From: Scytonema tolypothrichoides VB-61278
GTDB taxonomy: Bacteria; Cyanobacteriota; Cyanobacteriia; Cyanobacteriales; Nostocaceae
Length of the DNA stretch: 64,000 nucleotides
NCBI RefSeq assembly: GCF_000828085.3
Contig: NZ_JXCA02000001.1
Span: forward strand, 147,240-211,239
Direction of reading: 5' to 3'
The notes beneath the pieces are model-generated. The model saw only the letters and a program-made list of their open reading frames with translations. It had not been told where the DNA came from and searched no databases. Below are positions 35,488-43,264 of the stretch, piece by piece (position 1 is the stretch's first letter; every line of letters begins with the position of its first letter). The position numbers and the translations under genes are program-made.

Positions 35488-38400
35488 ATGACTCGTAATA
35501 TCTATGCCCTGCTGGTTGGCATTGACGAATATGTAAGTCCTGTCCCTGCCTTGAAGGGCTGTGTCAACGATATCATGGCTGTACAAGAATATTTGCAAGG
35601 ACGGGTTGCGAAAGATGGAAACCAGCTACATCTGCGCACACTCCTAAATCAAAATGCCACTCGTCAAGCAATTATTGATGGTTTCCGGCAACATTTGTGC
35701 CAAGCCGTAGCAGAGGATGTGGTATTATTTTACTTTGCGGGGCATGGTAGTCAAGAGGAAGCCCCAGAAGAGTTTTGGCTTTTAGAACCAGACCGAGTGA
35801 ATGAAACCGTTGTGTGTTTCGACAGTCGCAGTCCAGGGGGTTGGGACTTGGCGGATAAGGAGTTGGCGAAACTCATCGCTGAGGTAGCTGCAAAAAATCC
35901 TCACATGACTATGATTATGGACTGCTGTCACTCTGGTTCTGGCACTCGTGGTGATTTGGACAGGGAAATAGCAGTTCGTCAAGCCCAAGGTGACCGACGA
36001 AAGCGACCTTTAGACAGTTTCATTTTCTCTTTGGCAGAAGTCAACCAGTTAGCAGGTTCTCGCAGTCGGGAAGAAAATCCGAGTGGATGGAATTTCCCGC
36101 GAGGAAAACATATCTTTCTTTCAGCTTGCTTAGATACCGAGTTAGCGAAAGAGTATAACGGGGATGGGGAACGTCGGGGAGCATTTTCTTACTTTTTGCT
36201 CGACACTTTGAAGAAAGCAAATGGTAACCTGAGTTATCGAGACTTATTCAAACGTACCAATGCTTTGGTTCGGTCTAAAGTGACAGCACAATCTCCACAA
36301 ATAGAAGCAACAGTTTTGGGGGGCTTAGACCAAGCTTTTCTTGGGGGTGCGATCGCCCCACGCACTCCCTACTTCACTGTTTGTGATCATAAAGACCACG
36401 GCTGGGTGATTGATGGCGGTGCAGTTCATGGAATTCCTCAATCTGTTGGAGATGAAACAACTTTACTAGCGTTGTTTCCCTTTGATAGTTCTGCTGAACA
36501 ACTGCGTCAATTATCAAATGCAGTCGCTCAAGTAAAAGTCCTGCAAGTCCTACCACAAGTTAGTACAATTCAGATCAGCGGTATAGAAAACTTAAACCCT
36601 GACACAACTTTTAAAGCAGTTGTCACGAGTTTGCCCTTACCGCCGAAAGGAGTTTTCATCACAGGAGAAGAAGCAGGGATAGAACTTGCTCGCACCGCAC
36701 TCTTGCAAGCTGGTCCTCAAAATCAACCTTCCTTATATATTCGTGAAGTCATCACCCTTGAAGAAACCGAGTTTCAACTGATTGCTCGTGATGGTAAATA
36801 TTTTATAACACGACCCGCCGATGACCGTTTGTTAGCCGCTGAAATTCAAGGTTACACAACCGCCACAGCTTTACAAGTTATTCAGCGATTAGAACATATT
36901 GCTCGTTGGACAAATATTACTGAACTCTCCAGTCCCGCCAGCAGTCGCATTCAACCTGATGCAGTCCAAATGATCATTGAACAAAACGGGCAAGAACTGC
37001 AAGATGTGCAACTGCGCTTGGAATATCGGCAGGAAAATGGCAAGTGGAAGTCGCCCTCTTTTAAAGTTAAGCTGAAAAACACCAGTCATGAACCACTGTA
37101 CTGCTCTCTGTTGGATTTAACAGACCGCTACGCCGTCAGTGCTGATTTGTTTGACGGCGGAGGACTCTGGCTACAACCAGGACAAGAAGCTTGGGCGTTA
37201 GGAGGTAACTCCATTTGTGCCACAGTTCCAGAAAAACTATGGCGGGAACAGGGGATTACCGAAGTCAAAGATATTCTCAAACTGATTGTCAGTACTGCCG
37301 AATTTGATGCTACCTTGCTGCAACAAAGCGAACTTGATTTACCTTCTCGGTCAGTACCAACACCTCGTCGTGGTCACGGAACCTTGAATCGTTTGATGAA
37401 CCGGATTCCATCCCGTGACCTCAGAAGCAAGCCAGAGGAAGAAGAAGTATATGACGACTGGGTAAGCAGTCAAATTACCATCACAACTGTGCGCCCTCAA
37501 CAGACAACTTTGGTTCCCAGGGGAGATGCGAGTATTTCCTTAGCTGCTGGTGTCAGATTGTACGCGCATCCAAGTTTAAACGCTAATGCGCGTCTGACTA
37601 CAGTTACCCTTCGACTACGCTCAGGGCAAGCCGACTCCACCCGAGATTTAGGCAATCATATGCTACCGCCAATTTTACGGGGGACTCCGGGAATAGAATC
37701 CTTTCGATTAAATACCACAACTCGGGACGCACAGCCGCCTCTTGATGTATTGGAGTTCACTCAGGTCGAAAACCCATCTGTTGTCACGCCAACAGACCCC
37801 ATAAAGCTTGTTGTCGATACACCGCTTTTACCTAATGAGCAACTGTTGCCCATAAGTTATGATGGCGAGTTTTTCTTGCCTTTGGGACGTGCTCATCGTA
37901 CTAAGTATGGCAAAACGGAAATCATACTAGAGCGGTTAACTCAACCAGTAGGTGAATCAGTAGCTGAAGGCAGCCGTAGCCTGAGAGGTTCTATCAAGAT
38001 TTTCTTCCAAAAGGTAGTGAGTGAACAACTGGGACTCAAGTTTGATTACCCACTTTTGGCTGTAGCGGATGTGAGTTCAGATCAAGTTGTCAGTTATACC
38101 AAGAATATTGAGCAAGTCAAAACGCGAGTTGACCAGGCAGAGCGGATTGTCCTTTATATTCATGGTATCATCGGTGACACAGAAACCATAGTTCCGAGTG
38201 TTCGTACAGCTAAGGTCGAGGTGGATGGACAGGAGAAATCACTTGCTGATTTGTATGACTTGGTTCTCACCTTTGACTATGAGAACGTCAAAACTTCCAT
38301 TGAGGAAAATGCAAAACTCCTCAAGCAAAGACTAGAAGCTGTCGGGTTAGGGGGAAATCACAACAAAGTCTTACACATAGTTGCTCACGGGTTGGGAGGA

Positions 38401-39234
38401 TTAGTTTCCCGTTGGTTTATTGAACAACAACAAGGTCATCAAGTTGTTCAACACTTGATTATGTTGGGTACACCAAATGCTGGTACTTCTTGGTCTACTG
38501 TTCAAGATTGGGCGTTAACTACCCTAACTTTAGGACTCAATGGTTTGTCACAAATCACTTGGCCCGTACCAGTTTTAGGAATGTTGCTCAAAGCGATGAA
38601 CAGAACTGTTGAAGTTTTTGAAAACAATGATGTTTCTTTAGACCAGATGCATCCTAGTTCTGAATTCTTGCGAAACTTAGCAGCTAGTCCCGATCCCAAG
38701 ATTCCTTACACAATCATTGCTGGTAATACATCAATTATTCCTACAGCCTTTGAAAGAGAAGTTAATCAACAGTTTAACCCCCTAGAGCGACTGATGCAGA
38801 AGTTGTTTAACAAAGCAGTGGCAATGCCGTTTCTTGGTGAACCAAACGATATTGCTGCCACTACACATAGTATCAAAAATGTCAACTCAGAGCGTCATCC
38901 TCAACCTCAAAGTCAGGAAGTCGCCTGTGACCACCTCGTCTACTTCATTCATCCAGATGGGTTAACAGCACTCGCGACTGCGGTGGTTCAAGCTAGAGGA
39001 GAAGCCAACCGCCCTAGCACAGTCCGTATTGCTACTCAAAAAACTGCTGTTAAAACACCAGTTCTGAATACTACTACCAACAGCACTTCTGCCCAGACAA
39101 GCAAACCCAAATGGTTAATTGGCGCGGCTATTGGAGGATTGGCTGTATTCGCAATGATTGGTTTGCTGTTCTCGCAGCAGAAATCAAATCAGATACAACA
39201 CAGCAATCAAAGCTTTCAAAGTCGGGTACGTTAG
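35488..39234 (+). CDS. Caspase-alpha/beta-hydrolase fusion with C-terminal membrane anchor
   Basis: The 1248-residue protein begins with a caspase-fold p20 domain: H86 in FYFAGHGSQ and C147 in MDCCHSGS. A long middle region of about 700 residues of mostly beta character follows. An alpha/beta-hydrolase fold at about 870-1110 shows the oxyanion HG motif in VLYIHGIIGD and the elbow VAHGLGGLV. At the elbow the normal nucleophile Ser is Gly (G968), so esterase activity is doubtful. It ends in one transmembrane helix (WLIGAAIGGLAVFAMIGLLF). I infer a membrane-tethered orthocaspase with a ligand-binding pseudo-lipase module. The repeat-derived LRLRSGQAD lies at about 707-716. Confidence 0.85.
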   Translation: MTRNIYALLVGIDEYVSPVPALKGCVNDIMAVQEYLQGRVAKDGNQLHLRTLLNQNATRQAIIDGFRQHLCQAVAEDVVLFYFAGHGSQEEAPEEFWLLEPDRVNETVVCFDSRSPGGWDLADKELAKLIAEVAAKNPHMTMIMDCCHSGSGTRGDLDREIAVRQAQGDRRKRPLDSFIFSLAEVNQLAGSRSREENPSGWNFPRGKHIFLSACLDTELAKEYNGDGERRGAFSYFLLDTLKKANGNLSYRDLFKRTNALVRSKVTAQSPQIEATVLGGLDQAFLGGAIAPRTPYFTVCDHKDHGWVIDGGAVHGIPQSVGDETTLLALFPFDSSAEQLRQLSNAVAQVKVLQVLPQVSTIQISGIENLNPDTTFKAVVTSLPLPPKGVFITGEEAGIELARTALLQAGPQNQPSLYIREVITLEETEFQLIARDGKYFITRPADDRLLAAEIQGYTTATALQVIQRLEHIARWTNITELSSPASSRIQPDAVQMIIEQNGQELQDVQLRLEYRQENGKWKSPSFKVKLKNTSHEPLYCSLLDLTDRYAVSADLFDGGGLWLQPGQEAWALGGNSICATVPEKLWREQGITEVKDILKLIVSTAEFDATLLQQSELDLPSRSVPTPRRGHGTLNRLMNRIPSRDLRSKPEEEEVYDDWVSSQITITTVRPQQTTLVPRGDASISLAAGVRLYAHPSLNANARLTTVTLRLRSGQADSTRDLGNHMLPPILRGTPGIESFRLNTTTRDAQPPLDVLEFTQVENPSVVTPTDPIKLVVDTPLLPNEQLLPISYDGEFFLPLGRAHRTKYGKTEIILERLTQPVGESVAEGSRSLRGSIKIFFQKVVSEQLGLKFDYPLLAVADVSSDQVVSYTKNIEQVKTRVDQAERIVLYIHGIIGDTETIVPSVRTAKVEVDGQEKSLADLYDLVLTFDYENVKTSIEENAKLLKQRLEAVGLGGNHNKVLHIVAHGLGGLVSRWFIEQQQGHQVVQHLIMLGTPNAGTSWSTVQDWALTTLTLGLNGLSQITWPVPVLGMLLKAMNRTVEVFENNDVSLDQMHPSSEFLRNLAASPDPKIPYTIIAGNTSIIPTAFEREVNQQFNPLERLMQKLFNKAVAMPFLGEPNDIAATTHSIKNVNSERHPQPQSQEVACDHLVYFIHPDGLTALATAVVQARGEANRPSTVRIATQKTAVKTPVLNTTTNSTSAQTSKPKWLIGAAIGGLAVFAMIGLLFSQQKSNQIQHSNQSFQSRVR

Positions 39235-39353
39235 CCATAGGTCGTTACGGCAGGACTGTTTCATGTGGTTTACCCCTATCCGCCTCCGGCACCTTTCCCC
39301 TTATAAAGGCTACGGTGTACACACAAGTGGTAGTAAACTACTAACACAAGGAG

Positions 39354-39734
39354 TTGTGGGGAGTATTTGGCGGTGGAAAATCCAATAAAGATTCACGCTC
39401 AACAGTGCCAGGGAAAAGCATTTGGAGACCCGCGACTGGTAAAAAGGGGGCAGCATTATACTCAGCGATGGAAAAACATCAATCAGTCAGTATTCGTCAA
39501 ATAAGTAAAAATAGAGCTGAACAAGTAGGGTATTACCGCTTTTTAGAGAATAAGAATGTGAGGGTAGGGGAATTAGTCCGTAGCTTATCAGACCAATGCT
39601 TGTTACAGGTAGAAGGAAAACATATATTGGCAATTAGCGACAGTAGCGAAATCAATTTGCAGTCTCATGCAGGTAGATTGAAAACAGAGGGTTTAGGTGT
39701 AGTAGGAAACAACTTTGTTAGACATATGTGGTAA
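39354..39734 (+). pseudogene. Truncated IS4-family transposase fragment
   Basis: The 126-residue frame matches the N-terminal part of IS4/Tn5-like transposases: SIRQISKNRAEQVGYYRFLE and AISDSSEINLQSHAGRL, then GLGVVGNN. The catalytic core and C-terminus are absent, and no inverted repeat was found. It sits between the two caspase genes and shows that a larger insertion has decayed there. Confidence 0.75.
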
Positions 39735-39898
39735 GCAATGTCTAATTTTGTCCAGCAATTAAGTTACAGTTTCTAGCCCTCAAAGGTGCATAACTTGCAA
39801 ATGGTGTAACCTATTTCCTAATGTCAGCAGATTGGTCAAACTCAAGTCAAGTTAACCAAAGCAACGCGTTATATAAACAGAAATAAGGAACTACCACC

Positions 39899-42370
39899 AT
39901 GCCAGAATTTGCACGCAACATGGCATTTGTGATTGGCATTAACAATTATGGTAATGGGATTCCCCCCCTGCACAACGCTGTCAATGATGCCAAAAAGTTG
40001 GTGGAAATTCTGCGCGAAAAGCATGGATATCAGGTGTGGGTGTGCTTAGATCAACTCGCAACTCTCAAAAATCTTCAGGATTTATTCGAGAAAAGTCTCC
40101 CACAACAAGTTACCGCAGATGACCGCTTGCTGTTTTACTTTGCAGGTCATGGTATTGCCCTCAACAGTGAGGATGGTCCTGCTGGTTATTTGATTCCCCA
40201 AGATGCCAAGTTGGGAGACAGCAAAACCTACCTACCGATGACCCAGGTACATGAAAGCTTGAGTAACTTGCCTTGCCGTCATTTTTTGGGAATTTTCGAT
40301 TGCTGTTTTGCTGGGGCTTTTCGCTGGTCTTCGACGAGAGACTTGTTAATTGCACCAGAGGTGATTCATCAAGAAAGATACGATCGCTTTATCGCTGACC
40401 CAGCATGGCAGGTGATTACCTCTACCGCCTGGGACCAAAAAGCCTTAGATGCTTTTAATCTCAACATTGATCGCGGTGAAATTGCTAATCATTCGCCGTT
40501 TGCCAGTGCGTTGTTTGAAGCACTGACAGGAAAAGCTGATATTTATCCTCGTGCTAGTAATGGGAAACTCCGTGGAGATGGGGTGATTACTGCTACGGAA
40601 TTGTATTTATATTTGCGCGATCGCGTCGAATTAGCCACTCAAAAAAATCGCTTACGACAAACCCCCGGAATTTGGGCACTCAATAAGCACGATAAAGGCG
40701 AGTATATTTTTTTAACACCTGGGCATCAACTGAATTTACCGCCAGCACCTCCTTTGGATGAGTCGAAAAATCCCTATCGCGGTTTGCAGTCGTTTGAGGA
40801 AGAAGACAGCGACCTGTTTTTTGGTAGAACTGCACTTGTAGAAAAGCTGCACAAGTTTGTGACCACTAATCCCCTAACCGTGGTTTTGGGTGCTTCCGGT
40901 TCAGGAAAGTCAAGCTTGGTGAAGGCGGGATTAGTTCCTCAACTGCGAAAGTCAACTATGGATAAATGGTATATTTTGTCAACTATACGTCCTGGTCAGT
41001 TTCCATTGCAGGCGTTGAATATTGCGCTCAAAAATGGCACATTGCCAGAAATAGAAGTTCCCAACGCTTCTTTTGGGCAAGCTGTCAAGAACCTTACCGA
41101 GAGTATAAAAGTTTGGGCAACTAACAACCCCAACTCCAAGCTACTACTATGTATTGACCAGAGTGAAGAACTGATTACTCTGTGCCGGGATGAGAATGAA
41201 CGTAAGGAGTTTTTTAGGCAATTAGGTCAGGCTATCGCCACCTATCCTCAGCAAGTACGGGTAGTAATTACGCTACGCTCCGATTTTGAACCCCAGTTGC
41301 GAGACTGTATCTTACAGTTGCTTCCCAATGCCCTTCAGTTGGAAAACAGCACTATAAAGAATAAATGGCAACTAGGGCGATTTATTGTGCCTGCGATGTC
41401 GCGAATTGAATTACGCCAAGCAATTGAGAAACCAGTAGAAGCACGGGTGATGTATTTCAATCCGCATAGTTTGGTAGACCAGTTGATTGACGAAGTGGCG
41501 GATATGCCCGGAGCATTGCCGTTGCTGTCTTTCGCATTGAGCGAGATGTACTTGAAGTATTTAAAGCGACAGCGTGAGGCAAGTTACACAGGTATAACCA
41601 TTGACCGCGCCCTCACCCAAGCAGATTATGAAGAATTGGGAGGGGTGATCCAATCTCTAACTCAACGCGCTGACCAAGAGTATAAAGCACTCGTGGAGCT
41701 TAATCCAGGTTACGAGCAAACTATACGTCACGTGATGCTGCGGATGGTTGCTCTTGGAGGTGGGGAATTGGTACCTAGACAAGTACCCATGTCGGAACTA
41801 AAGTATCCAGAGGCGTTACAGCCGCAAGTCACAGAGGTGATTAAGCGCTTTAGTGATGCACGCCTACTCATTGGTGGGACAGATGCTGAAGAGAAATGTT
41901 ATGTGGAACCTGCCCATGATGCTTTGGTGCGGGGTTGGCAAAGGTTACAGAATTGGGTAAAAGAGGAGAAAAATTTAAGACTGCAACGCCGTTTAACACC
42001 TGCTGCTGTTGAGTGGAAAAGTAAACAACAGGCAGACTATCTTTGGCACGGTGACCCCTATCTGGATGTATTACAGAAGGAGGTGCTCAATTCCCCGAAC
42101 AACAACTGGTTGAACCAGGTAGAAACTGAGTTTGTCCAGCGTAGCATTAAGCAAAAACATAGAAACATCCGTTCGCGTTGGGGCATTGCGATCGCACTCA
42201 TGCTGGGATTGAGTGGGTTAACTATTGCTCAGACCAACGCGCAAATAGGTCCAATCCGTACTTCTAGACAATCTTCACAAGTAAACTTGGGCTGCGAAAA
42301 CCAAGAGTTAGATGCGTTGATCGAAAGCTTACGTGCAGGAAAGTCCCTTAAGCAACCACTTTTGCAGTAG
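39899..42370 (+). CDS. Caspase-nSTAND ATPase, C-terminal WD40 part lost
   Basis: The 823-residue protein has a caspase-fold domain at 1-275 with H84 (FYFAGHGI) and C136 (FDCCFAGA). An nSTAND1-type NTPase follows from about 291 (NPYRGLQSFEEEDSDLFFGR) with Walker A GASGSGKSS at 331-339 and Walker B LLLCIDQSEE. A winged-helix segment (EPAHDALVRGWQRLQNW) and one transmembrane helix near 763-780 come after. The family normally continues into WD40 repeats. Here the stop TAG is the first codon of an inserted inverted-repeat element. STAND proteins oligomerise on ligand sensing; without WD40 the sensor may be lost. Confidence 0.85.
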   Translation: MPEFARNMAFVIGINNYGNGIPPLHNAVNDAKKLVEILREKHGYQVWVCLDQLATLKNLQDLFEKSLPQQVTADDRLLFYFAGHGIALNSEDGPAGYLIPQDAKLGDSKTYLPMTQVHESLSNLPCRHFLGIFDCCFAGAFRWSSTRDLLIAPEVIHQERYDRFIADPAWQVITSTAWDQKALDAFNLNIDRGEIANHSPFASALFEALTGKADIYPRASNGKLRGDGVITATELYLYLRDRVELATQKNRLRQTPGIWALNKHDKGEYIFLTPGHQLNLPPAPPLDESKNPYRGLQSFEEEDSDLFFGRTALVEKLHKFVTTNPLTVVLGASGSGKSSLVKAGLVPQLRKSTMDKWYILSTIRPGQFPLQALNIALKNGTLPEIEVPNASFGQAVKNLTESIKVWATNNPNSKLLLCIDQSEELITLCRDENERKEFFRQLGQAIATYPQQVRVVITLRSDFEPQLRDCILQLLPNALQLENSTIKNKWQLGRFIVPAMSRIELRQAIEKPVEARVMYFNPHSLVDQLIDEVADMPGALPLLSFALSEMYLKYLKRQREASYTGITIDRALTQADYEELGGVIQSLTQRADQEYKALVELNPGYEQTIRHVMLRMVALGGGELVPRQVPMSELKYPEALQPQVTEVIKRFSDARLLIGGTDAEEKCYVEPAHDALVRGWQRLQNWVKEEKNLRLQRRLTPAAVEWKSKQQADYLWHGDPYLDVLQKEVLNSPNNNWLNQVETEFVQRSIKQKHRNIRSRWGIAIALMLGLSGLTIAQTNAQIGPIRTSRQSSQVNLGCENQELDALIESLRAGKSLKQPLLQ

Positions 42371-42438
42371 ACCTCTCCAAAAATGGCTATCAAACCTTTA
42401 CGGCGCTTGCACTAGAAATCGATTTTTGGAGAGGTCTA
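42368..42438. mobile_element. MITE-like element, about 71 bp, inserted at the 3' end of the caspase-nSTAND gene
   Basis: TAGACCTCTCCAAAAAT at 42368 is perfectly inverted at 42422-42438. The first three bases form the stop codon of the gene. Excising 72 bp restores frame, giving LLQLVKPDNQIQNQWKAK, a linker that fits the family. It has no coding capacity. The target duplication cannot be resolved. Confidence 0.85.
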
Positions 42439-42485
42439 GTTAGTCAAACCTGACAATCAGATACAAAATCAATGGAAAGCAAAGT

Positions 42486-42614
42486 AAGATCACCAGCGTC
42501 AGTTTTAGCCTAGATGGTCGGCTACTGGCTACCGCCGGATCTACTGGAAATGCTAAGTTGTTGCAGATTGATGCACCGGGGTTGCAATTGGGTGCGGGAT
42601 TATCTGAAGAATAA
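42486..42614 (+). pseudogene. WD40-repeat remnant of the caspase-nSTAND gene
   Basis: The frame reads ITSVSFSLDGRLLATAG and ends GLQLGAGLSEE, typical of a terminal WD40 blade. It is out of frame with the linker that follows the MITE-like element and is preceded by a stop (TAA at 42485). The bulk of a WD40 propeller between linker and last blade is absent, implying a deletion as well as the insertion. Confidence 0.7.
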
Positions 42615-43003
42615 CCCCAATGTGAGTCAGAGCGATCGCCACCTCTGCGACAACTAGTACTCGACCAACCCAAAATTGCCGGGTTAGGGTAAGTAGGGGG
42701 AGCAGGGGAAGTTGGGGAAGCAGGGGGAGAAAGAGATTTTTCTTGCTGCTGTTAACCCATCAAAGTTGCTTTGGCAGACTACTAGTTCTTACTTCCAAAA
42801 GCGATCGCTTGTATCTTGATTTTACTAAGGTTCTATCACAGCAAAGATAGCTATTTGTCAAATATTTTAGCAGCGAAGAGCGATCGCTTCGCTTGCCTTA
42901 CAATGCATCAGCGCACGCTACGCGCCTCAGCAGATCGCCCTCCTCAGCAAATAAAAAGTAGAGACATTGTATGCAACGTCTCTACATGCCAAACGGTATG
43001 AAA
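42615..43003. other. Intergenic region with a 28-bp palindrome
   Basis: Short HIP1-like GCGATCGC octamers occur at about 42800 and 42880. The GTAGAGAC-N12-GTCTCTAC palindrome is at 42958-42985. No gene is recognised. Confidence 0.6.
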
Positions 43004-43177
43004 CTATAAACCTCTGTCTTTTCCCGGAGAACGCGAATTACCTTCTGTCTCAGCGACAACTTCATTTTCAGTAGTTGTTTGCGATTCTTTCTTTTTTAAA
43101 TCAATCTCTTTCTTAACATCATCTGTTTCAGATGTTACTTGACTTTCATGATCTTTTTTCGATTCTTGATTTTCCAT
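43004..43177 (-). CDS. Small, highly charged, probably disordered protein
   Basis: The 57-residue product from the ATG at 43177 starts MENQESKKDHESQVTSETD and is rich in Glu, Lys, Ser and Thr. A longer frame reaches 43255, but its N-terminal part includes the repeat-like CTTCGACTACGCGAGC. No ribosome-binding site is clear. It lies 87 bp downstream of the CHAT-NB-ARC-WD40 gene on the same strand. Confidence 0.4.
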   Translation of the reverse strand: MENQESKKDHESQVTSETDDVKKEIDLKKKESQTTTENEVVAETEGNSRSPGKDRGL

Positions 43178-43264
43178 ATTCGATATTGCACCCAGATTTT
43201 GTAACTGTGATATTACCCTTCGACTACGCGAGCTGGTGAACCCCACTAAAATCATACATCTAAT

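Noticed and set aside
39111-39388. Plus-strand ORFs overlapping the caspase-hydrolase 3' end
   Set aside because: They are out of frame with the real gene end and contain no domain; the only supported feature nearby is the transposase fragment.
42440-42673. 77-codon minus-strand ORF opposite the WD40 remnant
   Set aside because: The plus strand carries a recognisable WD40 blade (ITSVSFSLDGRLLATAG), so the minus frame is a shadow.
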